The translations under genes and the position numbers were made by a program. DNA of 64,000 nt from Bifidobacterium sp. (GTDB lineage Bacteria; Actinomycetota; Actinomycetes; Actinomycetales; Bifidobacteriaceae), in assembly GCF_022640935.1 (NCBI RefSeq), contig NZ_JALCCV010000001.1, positions 1 through 64,000 on the forward strand, read 5' to 3'. Shown here in pieces: positions 22,375 through 32,101 of this stretch; the stretch's first letter is position 1, and the number at the start of each line of letters is the position of its first letter. The notes below the pieces were generated by a model, which had not been told where the DNA came from, made no database searches, and saw nothing but the letters and a program-made list of their open reading frames with translations.

Positions 22375-25130
22375 GCAACGTCGCAGCCAAAAAACCGAGG
22401 CGTTCCAGCTGGACGCTGCTTGTGAACGATCTGCGTGTCTGGATTTCAACCCATAAGTTCGCCATCGTCGCCAGCGGCCTGTTCGTGATCGCCAACATCG
22501 TGCGCTGGATCTGGCGTGCGGTGCGGCATATCACCAACGCCGCATCGGGCCCATCATTCAGCTTGGTGCAATGGATGGCCGCTCCGCATCCGCATGGGCC
22601 AGGCCACACCGCTCTGTCCGCGCGAGACGCGCCTCTTCTCCAATTCCTTCATCTGCTTGAGTCCGTGTTCTTCGTACGCGGGCCGATATCGCTGCTGATA
22701 TTCGCGGCGCTGCTGCTCGGCGGCGCTGGTTTCGCCCAGACCAGGTTCGGCTGGCCTAAAACCTTGGCGATGCTCGTGGTCAACACTGCAGCGGGAACCG
22801 CGCTGGGACTGCTGGCGTGCATCATCATCAACCGTCCTTTCGCCGATTGGCCGCGGCTGCAGCAGATCGCCGTATCGCTCTCGCCATTCACGATGGTGGC
22901 CGGCACGCTCATGGCGGCGAGCGCGTTCGTCTCGGTGCTCTGGCGCCGCAGAATCGTATTGCTGTGCTATGCGATCGTCGGCTCCGGACTGCTGTTCACC
23001 GGCAACCCCGGCGACTACTGCACGCTGGCAGTGGTGGCGCTTGGGCACGTCACGGGAATCGTGCTGAACCGTCTTGACTATCGTCGGCGGCGCAAAGGGC
23101 TGGCGCAGCCTGCCGCGCAGCCCATTCAGCCGCTGTCTGCGCAAGTTTCGTCTCCAATCTCTCAAGCTTCCCCGCGCTCGTCGTTGCCGTTGCAACTTTC
23201 AACGCGCATGGATGAAATCCACGCCCAATGGTGGCGCGGCACGGATTATGAAATGCGCCGGCTGCTGGCAGCGATACAGCTCGTGCTGGCCATCGGCCCG
23301 ATCCTGGCGATCACTTCGCGCACTCACGCCGGCATCCTGACCAGCTTAGGGCTGCTCATAACGAACGATTTCGACAATGCCGTGCTGGTGCAGGCTTGTG
23401 AGCGAAACAACTCGATCGGCAGCTGCCTTGTGCTGGCCGGCGTCCATCACGCCGCCCTGGCCGCCCTGTGGATCAGGGTCCTGTTGCCGGTCGCCGCGCT
23501 GGCCGCTGTGGCCTGGGGGCTCTATCGCGGACGTAGACTCGCCGCCTGGGCCAGTATGCTGTTCAACACGTCGACGGCGGTGATCGCCATCACCGACTAC
23601 CTGCTCTATCCGCTGGCGGCTGATCTCGCCGACAAACCGCTGGAACACCATTATGCGCTGGCTCCAGTCTTCGTCATCACCGCGCTGCCACCATTGCTGC
23701 TGACCGCCGCGATAGCCTGCAATCTGCAGCATTTCCCGATTCGAACAGGAACCCGACGCATCGTTCGCGGCTGCGCGGCCATAGCATTGAGTGGCTTCGC
23801 CGCAGGGTCGCTCTACCTTCTGGTTGGCATCGCACGTCCGCAGGATTTCGTTCCCCGGGCCCGCTTCTCCACGCTCTTGCTCGACATTGTGCACCGTCTC
23901 CTGCCGGTGGGCTTCGCTGGGCGCATCGCCTCCGGGCTGCAGCCACGCACGCTGCCGTTGCTGGTGCTCGCTCAGATGCTCGTCGCAGGGTTCTGGCTGG
24001 TGGTGCTGGCGGTGTTCCTCCTCTGGTTCCGCGATGCTCCCGGTTCTGCTGGCCACGGCAGGCAGGCCGCCGGCCAACTGGTCGAGCGCAATGGCGAATC
24101 GATGAGCTTCATGACCACGTGGGAAGACAATCGCTATTGGTTCTCCGCCAGCACACGCAGCGCGGTCGCTTATCGCGTGCTGCACGGCGTGGCACTGACC
24201 GTGACCGGCCCCTTCGGCGATCCGAGGGAGTATGGTTCCTCGTTGCGTGAATTCATCCGATTCTGCAACCACAATTCCTGGACGCCCGCGTTCTACGCCG
24301 TGCATGAACCGATGCGTGAGCAACTCGAGCGTCTCGGCTGCCTGTGCATCAATGTGGGCACCGAAATGGTCGTGATTCCCAGCCGGTGGCAGACCCGCGG
24401 CAAGAAGTGGCAGGACATCCGCACCGCTATCAACAAGGCGAAACGCGATGGCGTTGCCGATGTGCTCACGACGTTCGAGGACGCCGGTTGGGAGATTCAG
24501 CAGCAGATCGTCGACATCTCCGAACAGTGGGCGCAGCTCAAAGCGCTGCCCGAAATGAAATTCACGCTCGGTGGCGTAGAGGAATTGCGCGACAGCCGTG
24601 TCGCGTTGCTTTATGCGCTCGATGCTCAAGGCGTGGTGCTGGGCGTCACGAGCTGGATGCCGACGTATCGCGATGGCCGCGTCATCGGCTGGACGCTTGA
24701 TTTCATGCGACACCGCACCGACTCGCCTAATGGCATCATGGAGTTCCTTATCGCGCGTATGGCCGAACGCCTGCGTGACGAGGGCATGGCCGATCCGGAG
24801 CATGCCGTGGAATTCATGAGCCTGTCCGCGGCTCCGCTTGCCGGCATGGGCGAAGGTGGTTCGCCGCAGGGCACGGCTGACGCCGAAGTCATCGAGCATG
24901 CGCTGCAGATCGTCGCCGACATGCTCGAGCCCGCCTATGGGTTCCGGTCATTGTTTTTCTTTAAACGTAAGTTTCAGCCGGTCGAGGCGCCAATCTACTT
25001 GTGCTATCCGGATCCGGTCAAGCTCCCGCAGATCGGGCTGGCCGTCGTCAGCGCCTACGTGCCAGGCCTGAAGCCCTCACAGATCGCCGGCATGCTCAAA
25101 GCGATGCGCGGACAGAATTCGAAGTCCTAA
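22371..25130 (+). CDS. MprF-like protein: multi-TM region plus C-terminal DUF2156/aminoacyl-lipid synthase domain
   Basis: TM-rich N-terminus, then GESMSFMTTWEDNRYWFSASTRSAVAYRVLHGVALTVTGPFGDP...FYAVHEPMREQLERLGCLCINVGTEMVV...RTAINKAKRDGV...LGVTSWMPTYRDGRVIGWTLDFMRHRTDSPNGIMEFLIARMAERLRDEG...YGFRSLFFFKRKFQP. Confidence 0.85.
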   Translation: MSNVAAKKPRRSSWTLLVNDLRVWISTHKFAIVASGLFVIANIVRWIWRAVRHITNAASGPSFSLVQWMAAPHPHGPGHTALSARDAPLLQFLHLLESVFFVRGPISLLIFAALLLGGAGFAQTRFGWPKTLAMLVVNTAAGTALGLLACIIINRPFADWPRLQQIAVSLSPFTMVAGTLMAASAFVSVLWRRRIVLLCYAIVGSGLLFTGNPGDYCTLAVVALGHVTGIVLNRLDYRRRRKGLAQPAAQPIQPLSAQVSSPISQASPRSSLPLQLSTRMDEIHAQWWRGTDYEMRRLLAAIQLVLAIGPILAITSRTHAGILTSLGLLITNDFDNAVLVQACERNNSIGSCLVLAGVHHAALAALWIRVLLPVAALAAVAWGLYRGRRLAAWASMLFNTSTAVIAITDYLLYPLAADLADKPLEHHYALAPVFVITALPPLLLTAAIACNLQHFPIRTGTRRIVRGCAAIALSGFAAGSLYLLVGIARPQDFVPRARFSTLLLDIVHRLLPVGFAGRIASGLQPRTLPLLVLAQMLVAGFWLVVLAVFLLWFRDAPGSAGHGRQAAGQLVERNGESMSFMTTWEDNRYWFSASTRSAVAYRVLHGVALTVTGPFGDPREYGSSLREFIRFCNHNSWTPAFYAVHEPMREQLERLGCLCINVGTEMVVIPSRWQTRGKKWQDIRTAINKAKRDGVADVLTTFEDAGWEIQQQIVDISEQWAQLKALPEMKFTLGGVEELRDSRVALLYALDAQGVVLGVTSWMPTYRDGRVIGWTLDFMRHRTDSPNGIMEFLIARMAERLRDEGMADPEHAVEFMSLSAAPLAGMGEGGSPQGTADAEVIEHALQIVADMLEPAYGFRSLFFFKRKFQPVEAPIYLCYPDPVKLPQIGLAVVSAYVPGLKPSQIAGMLKAMRGQNSKS

Positions 25131-25142
25131 TCCGTTTTTACT

Positions 25143-25275
25143 TCGTCGTGTGACGCATCCTCCGTTATGCGACGTATTTTTCGCTGTGCGACGTTTTCAC
25201 CAGAACAGGAATAACGAATTTCCAACGTTTTGCGTTTCTTGGAAACCGCGCACGACGAAAGATACGTCATGCAAC
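25143..25275 (-). repeat. Intergenic imperfect-palindrome element, copy A
   Basis: Reverse complement aligns over about 110 bp with 44079-44192 and, more partially, 57990-58087; ends form imperfect inverted repeats. Confidence 0.72.
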
Positions 25276-25367
25276 GGGAGCGGCGAATATGCCACACGGG
25301 CGGCACAAGGTGCCGATGACCAGGCTGCCGCGTCTCCATCGGCACCTACGCCACCGCATCATCGCCG

Positions 25368-25796
25368 CTATTGCGCCGGTGATGCCGATTCGCGCTGATT
25401 CTGCTGGCAGTCGGGGCACAGTCCGAACACTTCGAGCGTGTGCGAGCTGACCGTGTAGCCATGCTCCTGCGCCACGCTGCGCAGCCACAGCTCATCCGGC
25501 GGCTCGATTTCCACGGTTTTGCCGCACAGTTCGCATACCAGATGATGGTGGTGCCCGTTGTCGTCGCAGATGCGGAACATCTGCTGCTCGTTGAGCCGTA
25601 TCGTGTCGGCATTGCCGTTGGTCGCTAGCGTATTGAGCTGGCGGTAGATGGTCGCCAAGCCGATGCGCTCACCCTGTTCGGTGAGCCGACGATGCAGCTC
25701 CTGTGCGGAAACGAAGTCATCGCATCCGCGCAGCGCCTGAAGCACCGTGTCCTTCTGCTTGGTGTGCCGCACCATTGATTTCCTCACAGCCATCAC
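25368..25796 (-). CDS. Fur-family metalloregulator (Zur/Fur-like)
   Basis: MVRHTKQKDTVLQALRGCDDFVSAQELHRRLTEQGERIGLATIYRQLNTLATNGNADTIRL...CDDNGHHHHLVCELCGKTVEIEPP...GLCPDCQ. Confidence 0.88.
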   Translation of the reverse strand: MMAVRKSMVRHTKQKDTVLQALRGCDDFVSAQELHRRLTEQGERIGLATIYRQLNTLATNGNADTIRLNEQQMFRICDDNGHHHHLVCELCGKTVEIEPPDELWLRSVAQEHGYTVSSHTLEVFGLCPDCQQNQRESASPAQ

Positions 25797-25953
25797 AATG
25801 CCGCCATCCCCTCATACATCGTCCATCGCACGCCAATGCCCTGCCCTGCAGGCGTAACCGTCACATGGCATCCGTCGCATCACAACCATCACACCTCATC
25901 TGCCGCAATGCCGTATTACCATATATTGCCGCACGCGGTAGCCGCCTCGTAGC

Positions 25954-27132
25954 CTATTCTCCGGCTTTCAGATCATTCCAGCAACCGGTTTCTTCCAGCG
26001 CGTCAACCGTAGCCGCCGTATCGTTGGTGAGCACGGTGATGTGACCCATTTTGCGGTTATGCTTGATCTCAGCCTTGCCGTAGTCGTGGACGTTCCATTC
26101 GGGGTGCTCGGCGATCAGCGCCCGCGTGGGCGCGACATGCTGGCCGAGCACATTGACCATGACCGCCGAGCTGAGCAGACACGGCTGTTCGAGCGGCCAG
26201 CCGACGATGCCGCGGATATGCGCATCGAACTGGTCGAGCGAGCAGGCTTCGATGGTGTAATGGCCGGAATTGTGCGGCCTTGGCGCGAGTTCGTTGACCA
26301 CCACGCGACCGTCCTTGGTGATGAACAGCTCGATGGCCAGCGTACCCGCCAGTTCGAAGCCCTTCGCCAACCGCACGGCGAGCTCATGCGCCTCGCGCTC
26401 GATGCTAGGCTCCACTCGAGCCGGAGCGATTGTCAGATGCAGGATATTGTTCCGATGCTCGTTGCGCACGATCGGGAAAGTGACCAAATCCGTGCCGTTG
26501 CCCGACACCAGAATCGAAGCCTCGAAGGCGAAATCGACGAAACCTTCGAGGATCGAGGCGGCGAAACTCCCCTCCTCCTGCGCGCGGGCAAGCACACGTT
26601 CCAGGTCATCGTCACCGCGCAGCACGTCTTGGCCGTGGCCGTCATAGCCGCCGCAGCGGGTTTTGAGCACCGCCGGATAGCCAATCTCCCGGATCGCCGC
26701 GCGCAAGCCAACGGCATCATCCACAGCCCTCCACGGGGCCGTCGCAGTGCCATGATCGTTGATGAACTGCTTCTCGTGCACGCGGTCCTGGGTCACGCGC
26801 AGCAGATCGGTTCCCTGCGGCACCGCAGCCAGATCGCGCACCTCGTCAATGGCATCGGCGTCCACATTCTCGAATTCATAGGTGAGCACGTCGCTGCGCT
26901 CGGCGAGCTCATGAATCGCGGTCTTGTCGTCGTATTCGGCGACAATCTGGAAATCTGCCACTTGCGCGGTCGGGCAGTCGGGCGTCGGATCGAGCGTGCC
27001 GACGCGGAACCCGTGGTATTTCGCGGATATGGCCATCATCTGGCCGAGTTGGCCGCCGCCGATGATGCCGATGGTCGCGCCCGGCATCAGCTGGGAGATT
27101 TTCCCGTTCGTTTCCTCAGATAAGCTTGGCAT
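25954..27132 (-). CDS. purK: 5-(carboxyamino)imidazole ribonucleotide synthase
   Basis: [52 protein letters not shown]...[28 protein letters not shown]. Confidence 0.95.
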   Translation of the reverse strand: MPSLSEETNGKISQLMPGATIGIIGGGQLGQMMAISAKYHGFRVGTLDPTPDCPTAQVADFQIVAEYDDKTAIHELAERSDVLTYEFENVDADAIDEVRDLAAVPQGTDLLRVTQDRVHEKQFINDHGTATAPWRAVDDAVGLRAAIREIGYPAVLKTRCGGYDGHGQDVLRGDDDLERVLARAQEEGSFAASILEGFVDFAFEASILVSGNGTDLVTFPIVRNEHRNNILHLTIAPARVEPSIEREAHELAVRLAKGFELAGTLAIELFITKDGRVVVNELAPRPHNSGHYTIEACSLDQFDAHIRGIVGWPLEQPCLLSSAVMVNVLGQHVAPTRALIAEHPEWNVHDYGKAEIKHNRKMGHITVLTNDTAATVDALEETGCWNDLKAGE

Positions 27133-27613
27133 TCGAGGCCTCCACTGATTCTTTGAGTTCTTCGCGATAGTCGTGCAAGGCAGCCGCCAACCGCTCGTCA
27201 TTCGTGCTCAGGATGCCCACCGCGAGCAGGCCCGCATTGCTGGCTCCCGAGTCGCCGATCGCCGTCGTCGCCACGGGTATGCCTGCCGGCATCTGGACGA
27301 TGGAAAGCAGCGAATCCCACCCCGACAAGGCATGCGATTGCACAGGGACGCCGATGACCGGCAGCGTGGTCTGCGCGGCGACCATGCCCGGCAGATGGGC
27401 GGCTCCGCCAGCACCGGCGATGATGACTTTGAAACCTTGGGCGCGGGCGCCGCCAGCGAACTTGGCCATCAGCTCGGGCGTGCGATGCGCGGATATCACC
27501 TGCTTGGCGTAGGGAACGCCGAAACGATCGAGAATGTCGCAAGCATGCCTCATCGTCTTCCAATCGCTCGCCGATCCCATGATCACCGCCACTTGCGGGG
27601 TGCGCTCTGGCAT
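27116..27613 (-). CDS. purE: 5-(carboxyamino)imidazole ribonucleotide mutase
   Basis: [45 protein letters not shown]...[25 protein letters not shown]. Confidence 0.96.
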   Translation of the reverse strand: MPERTPQVAVIMGSASDWKTMRHACDILDRFGVPYAKQVISAHRTPELMAKFAGGARAQGFKVIIAGAGGAAHLPGMVAAQTTLPVIGVPVQSHALSGWDSLLSIVQMPAGIPVATTAIGDSGASNAGLLAVGILSTNDERLAAALHDYREELKESVEASNAKLI

Positions 27614-27884
27614 GAAGAACCTCCAAATCTACTGGTCGCAACACGCCCCACTGTACGCAACCCAACGGAAATAAGGCGTTTCCGGCTCACGCTTGTCGAT
27701 GCTGACGAAAAAACGAGTTAAACGAACAGCACGAATGACGGCTTTGGACCGTGCGAATGGCAGAGATTCAATGGTCCCACTCGTGGAAATCAAACATGAG
27801 ACGGCCGTTCTGGCCCGCGCCTTTTAGACCCGATCCAAAAAGCATGAGCCAGCCACGCATGGGAGACAACCGTCCCGCAGAGCG

Positions 27885-28187
27885 TTACCGCGCCAATTCG
27901 ATGTGCTTGATACCTTCCTTGTCGCTGCGGCGGAAGAGGACGAAACGATGCCCAATGACTTGGACAAGTTCGGCCGCAAGACGCCCGGCCAGATCCTGCC
28001 CCGCCTCGCGCGCATCGATGGGGCAGCCGTCCTGCACCACGCATTTGATGAGCTCATGCGAGTCGAGCGTCTCGGCTGCCTGCGCCGCCGTGGCCTCGTT
28101 CACGCCGCCTTTGCCGATCCACAATAGCGGCTGCAATGGGTTCGCCAGCGAACGTAGTTGCCTGATCTGCCTTTTGCCTAATGTCAT
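27885..28187 (-). CDS. YhbY/CRS1-CRM family RNA-binding protein
   Basis: MTLGKRQIRQLRSLANPLQPLLWIGKGGVNEATAAQAAETLDSHELIKCVVQDG, typical YhbY fold. Confidence 0.85.
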   Translation of the reverse strand: MTLGKRQIRQLRSLANPLQPLLWIGKGGVNEATAAQAAETLDSHELIKCVVQDGCPIDAREAGQDLAGRLAAELVQVIGHRFVLFRRSDKEGIKHIELAR

Positions 28188-28401
28188 TTATCTCTCGTCT
28201 CTCCTGCGCCGTTGTTCCTGCAACGCCTTTTATCCCGGCGCGACTGCACGTTCGTGCATATGCGAGCGGCAATCAGCCGCCTATTCATGAAATACCGATT
28301 GTAGCGCATTTCTTTTCTGCGGCCAGCTGCGACAGGTTTCGCGCTGAATGTCCCACACGTCCCCTTCATCGTCGAAAAAGTACGAGTCAAAGCTCCATGC
28401 A

Positions 28402-28779
28402 CTACTTCTCATCGTCGCGCACCTCGGGCAGGTTCACCTCGCAATAGCGATCCAACGCCTGGTTGAGCCGAGTAATAAGGCAATCTGGGGCTATCTGCGG
28501 GCGAAGGTAGGCGCGCAACGATCGAATCAGCGCCTTCTCGCGCGCGTCGCAACACGAGGGATCGAAACACTCTCCGGTGTCATGGGCACGGCCGTCGTGG
28601 GCATGCTGATTGCCAGGCTCGTGCGGGTGCGTGTTCATCGACAGCAGCTGCGTCTCGGTGACCGCCGCAGTGGTGACCGCCCCGGCAGCGTCAGTGGTGA
28701 TCTCCACCTCGGTGCGCGTCACGCTCATGCTGGCGTCCCGTGTGATACGGATATGGCGCTGGCCCATCGACTCGCTCAT
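28402..28779 (-). CDS. Small Cys-containing protein translationally coupled to an ECF sigma factor (putative divergent anti-sigma factor)
   Basis: Starts inside the sigma-factor stop (ATGA). C-terminus CFDPSCCDAREKALIRSLRAYLRPQIAPDCLITRLNQALDRYC is loosely like RsrA/ZAS proteins. Confidence 0.55.
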   Translation of the reverse strand: MSESMGQRHIRITRDASMSVTRTEVEITTDAAGAVTTAAVTETQLLSMNTHPHEPGNQHAHDGRAHDTGECFDPSCCDAREKALIRSLRAYLRPQIAPDCLITRLNQALDRYCEVNLPEVRDDEK

Positions 28780-29582
28780 GCCCGCTCCTTTCCCGCAGTG
28801 TCTTCTGCCACAGTGCTCCCTATACCAACATTTCCGATAGTGGCATCTTCCATGACGTCGTCCGCCGCAATACTGCTCTTTGCAACGTCCACGGCCGGCG
28901 AGACGCCGTTCTTCACCCCATTATGGCGGTTTGATGCCGCCACCGGGTTCGCGGATGGTGAACTCTTCAACTGCCCGCGCACGCCCTGGCCGCCACCATC
29001 GCCATATCCGCGCTCACGCGCGTATGACGCCAATTCGCGTTTGAGCTGATTGCGGGCGCGATTGAGGCGGCTCATCACCGTGCCGATCTTGATGCCCTGC
29101 TCATCGGCCACCTGCTGGTAGGACTTGCCATCGATCGCCGTATCGATGAACACTTGGCGGCGTTCGGGGCTGAGTTTGCCGAAAGCCTTGAGAATCTCCT
29201 CGGGGGCGAAATTGTCGAGGTATTCCTGCTCCGCGGAGCGCAATCCCTCCGAAGCGTGCTCGGACGCCGAATAAATATCCCAGTCGTCATATTCGCCGGT
29301 CGAATCATTGGCCCGTCGGGGACGACGTTTCGCCTTCGCATACTGGTTGAAAAAGGCATTGCGTTCGATCGTGCTCATCCACGCCTCGAAATTGCTGCCC
29401 GGTTGGAAGCTGTCGAAAGCCTTGAACCCGCGCTCGTATGCGTCCTGCACCAAGTCCTGCGCGTCCTCGGTGTTGTTGGTCAGCTTCATCGCCTGGCGGT
29501 AGAGCGCATTGACGGCGGGCATGGCAAGCTGCTCAAAGCGCGCGCGCCTGCTCGCGATGGTCTCAGTCTGCTCGTTCGTCAC
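28776..29582 (-). CDS. ECF RNA polymerase sigma factor (SigR/SigH-like)
   Basis: RRARFEQLAMPAVNALYRQAMKLTNNTEDAQDLVQDAYERGFKAFDSFQPGSNFEAWMSTIERNAFFNQYAKAKRRPRR...LSPERRQVFIDTAIDGKSYQQVADEQGIKIGTVMSRLNRARNQL; GTG start assumed. Confidence 0.9.
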   Translation of the reverse strand: MTNEQTETIASRRARFEQLAMPAVNALYRQAMKLTNNTEDAQDLVQDAYERGFKAFDSFQPGSNFEAWMSTIERNAFFNQYAKAKRRPRRANDSTGEYDDWDIYSASEHASEGLRSAEQEYLDNFAPEEILKAFGKLSPERRQVFIDTAIDGKSYQQVADEQGIKIGTVMSRLNRARNQLKRELASYARERGYGDGGGQGVRGQLKSSPSANPVAASNRHNGVKNGVSPAVDVAKSSIAADDVMEDATIGNVGIGSTVAEDTAGKERA

Positions 29583-29707
29583 GCACACTATTCTAGGCAC
29601 CCGTTGCGCGACGCCCGTCGACAGGTATGTCGAACCGTTAAGCTGACAGGGCATCGTTGATTTGCAGTCGCACAGCTTTGTCTGTTTGCTGGCGCACAAT
29701 GTCCTGT

Positions 29708-30472
29708 ATGACGTCCCTTACGACCGCTACGACCGCTTCCCACGACGCACTTGCAGCCGCCCTGTCGGCAGCGCCCGAACAAGGCGAAGACACGCTGCTC
29801 CCCGATTCCCTGCTGCTCGGCTTCGACACCGAGACCACTGGAACATATGCCGGCCGCGACGCCATCGTCTCGGCCACGCTGGTGCTGCGCGACCCTAAGG
29901 CCGGCTATGCGGGCGACACGGTGGGCGAATGGATCATCAGCCCGCACCGGCCGATGAACCCGCATGCGAGCGCGGTGAACGGCTTCACCGACGAATTCCT
30001 GTCCGAACATGGCGAGGAGCCGCAGGCGGCTATCGCGCGCATCGTGCAGCTCATCGAGACCGCCCAGTCCAAACGCATCCCGCTGCTGGCCTATAACGCG
30101 CCGTTCGACGTGCGCATGCTCGCCGGCGATCTGCGCCGCTGGAAGCTCGGCACGCTGCCGGACGACCTGCTGGTCGCGGATCCGCTGGTCATCGACCGCG
30201 CGATTTCGAAGCGCTCCGGCAAACGCAACCTCTCATATACGGCCGAATACTATGGCGTGGAACCGCACGGCGACTTCCACGACGCCACGGCCGACACCAC
30301 GGTCGCCGTCGACCTCATTGCGCCGATCAGCGCGCTGTACCCACAGGTCGGCCATTTGACGCTCGCCGAGCTGATGGGCTGGCAGCGCAAAGCCTTCGTC
30401 GCCTGGCGCGACAATTTCAACACTTGGCTGCAGCGCAAAGGCCGCCAGCCGATCCACGACACCTGGCTATGA
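29708..30472 (+). CDS. DnaQ-like 3'-5' exonuclease
   Basis: LLLGFDTETTGTYAGRDAIVSATLVLRD...LAYNAPFDVRML...YYGVEPHGDFHDATADTTVAVDLI; DEDD motifs. Confidence 0.88.
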   Translation: MTSLTTATTASHDALAAALSAAPEQGEDTLLPDSLLLGFDTETTGTYAGRDAIVSATLVLRDPKAGYAGDTVGEWIISPHRPMNPHASAVNGFTDEFLSEHGEEPQAAIARIVQLIETAQSKRIPLLAYNAPFDVRMLAGDLRRWKLGTLPDDLLVADPLVIDRAISKRSGKRNLSYTAEYYGVEPHGDFHDATADTTVAVDLIAPISALYPQVGHLTLAELMGWQRKAFVAWRDNFNTWLQRKGRQPIHDTWL

Positions 30473-30486
30473 AGGGAACTCCGAGA

Positions 30487-32064
30487 ATGCCTGCCTACCA
30501 GTCTTCCCTGACTCCCGCAGCGGCCGTCACGCTGTTGCGGCGTCGTCATCTGCTGCGTGAAATCATCAATGGCGAACGTTGGACTTTGGACGCCCGGTTG
30601 ATCGCGGGTTTTGACGCCCCCATCGCATCGCTCACCTACGACACGCGCAAGGCCGATGCGCACAGCCTGCTGTTCATCAAGGGCCAGTTCAAGCCGGAGT
30701 TTCTCGCACAGCTCGAAAACGGCGCCCCGGCCTGCTACGTGGCCGAGCGAGATTATTCGCGGCACACGGATGCGCCGGGCATCATCGTCGACGATGTGCA
30801 GCAGGCCATGAGTCTGCTCGCCGCGCAGTTCTACGGCAATCCACAGCGCTCCATGACGTTGATCGGCATCACCGGGACCAAAGGCAAAACGACCACGGCG
30901 TATTTCACGCATGCCATCCTTCAGGCTGTGTCGCATGGCAGGGCGGCGCTCTCGTCCTCGCTCGTCCATTGCATGGACGGCGAGCATTTCGAGCCCTCGC
31001 ATCTGACGACGCCGGAATCATTGGATGTGTTCCGCATGATGCGCGAGGCCGCTGGCAATGGCATGCGCTACTTCGTGATGGAGGTCTCCTCGCAGGCTTA
31101 TAAGCGCGAGCGTGTGTTCGGGCTGACCTTCGATGTCGGCGCGTTCCTGAATATCAGTCCTGATCATATCAGCCCGATCGAGCACCCGACGTTCGAAGAC
31201 TATTTCTATTGCAAACGCCAGATCATCGCCAACAGCCGCGCGCTGGTGCTCGGCGCCGATTGCGCCCACGCCGACCTGCTGCGCGAAGACGCCGCGGCAA
31301 GCGGCATCGCCGTCACATCGTTTGCGCTGCACGACCAGGCCGCCGGGCTCTCGACACCCGCCGACGTCATCGCCACGGATGACGTCGAGGATCCAGGTGC
31401 GTTCAGCGTGGACGTCCACGGCACGAAAATACAGGATTTCCGGCTGTCCATGCATGGCGAATTCAACATCGCGAATGCCGCGGCAGCCATCGCCATCGCG
31501 CTCGAGGCTGATGTGGCTCCCGACGATGCGGCGCTGCAGGCCGTCAACGATGTCCATGTGCCCGGACGCATGGAGCGCTTCGTCAGCCGCGACGGCATCA
31601 TCGCCTATGTTGACTACGCCCATAATTATCTGAGTACCAAGACACTGCTCGACGAGATCGAGCGGCGGTACGCAGGCCGCAATCCACGCATCGTCTTGGT
31701 TGCCGGATCCACCGGCGGCAAAGCGCTGGATCGGCGCGAAGGCATTGTCAAAGGCGCGCTGGGCCGGGCCGAGTCCTTCGTCTTCACCACCGACGACCCG
31801 AATCATGAGGACCCCGCGCAGATCGCCCGGCAGATGCGCTCCTATGTGACTGATTCGCATGCCGCGACGCATATCGTCATCGACCGCGCGCAGGCGATCG
31901 GCGTCGCGCTGCAGGATGCCCGCGCGCATCCGGACCGACTCAACATACTTGTGCTGATCGGCAAGGGCAACGAGACCGCCAATATCATCGACGGCAGGCC
32001 GGAGCCTTATCTCGGGGACGCAACCGTGATCGCCGGACTGTTCGCTCAACCGGCCGACATGTAG
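30487..32064 (+). CDS. MurE-like UDP-N-acetylmuramyl peptide ligase
   Basis: SMTLIGITGTKGKTTTAYFTHAILQAV...ESLDVFRMMREAAGNGMRYFVMEVSSQAYKRERVFGLTFDVGAFLNISPDHISPIEHPTFEDYFYCKRQ...VFTTDDPNHEDP. Confidence 0.88.
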   Translation: MPAYQSSLTPAAAVTLLRRRHLLREIINGERWTLDARLIAGFDAPIASLTYDTRKADAHSLLFIKGQFKPEFLAQLENGAPACYVAERDYSRHTDAPGIIVDDVQQAMSLLAAQFYGNPQRSMTLIGITGTKGKTTTAYFTHAILQAVSHGRAALSSSLVHCMDGEHFEPSHLTTPESLDVFRMMREAAGNGMRYFVMEVSSQAYKRERVFGLTFDVGAFLNISPDHISPIEHPTFEDYFYCKRQIIANSRALVLGADCAHADLLREDAAASGIAVTSFALHDQAAGLSTPADVIATDDVEDPGAFSVDVHGTKIQDFRLSMHGEFNIANAAAAIAIALEADVAPDDAALQAVNDVHVPGRMERFVSRDGIIAYVDYAHNYLSTKTLLDEIERRYAGRNPRIVLVAGSTGGKALDRREGIVKGALGRAESFVFTTDDPNHEDPAQIARQMRSYVTDSHAATHIVIDRAQAIGVALQDARAHPDRLNILVLIGKGNETANIIDGRPEPYLGDATVIAGLFAQPADM

Positions 32065-32101
32065 CATTCATCTACGCGGCACCCCGAGGTAAGGTAGCGG
32101 C

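Noticed and set aside
23346-24899. 517-aa minus-strand ORF antisense to the MprF-like gene
   Set aside because: His/Gln/Arg-rich shadow product without domain resemblance.
25127-25345. 72-aa minus ORF (MTYLSSCAVSKKRKTLEIRY...)
   Set aside because: Translation of repeat copy A; similarity to the other two ORFs is better explained by shared nucleotide repeat than by a protein family.
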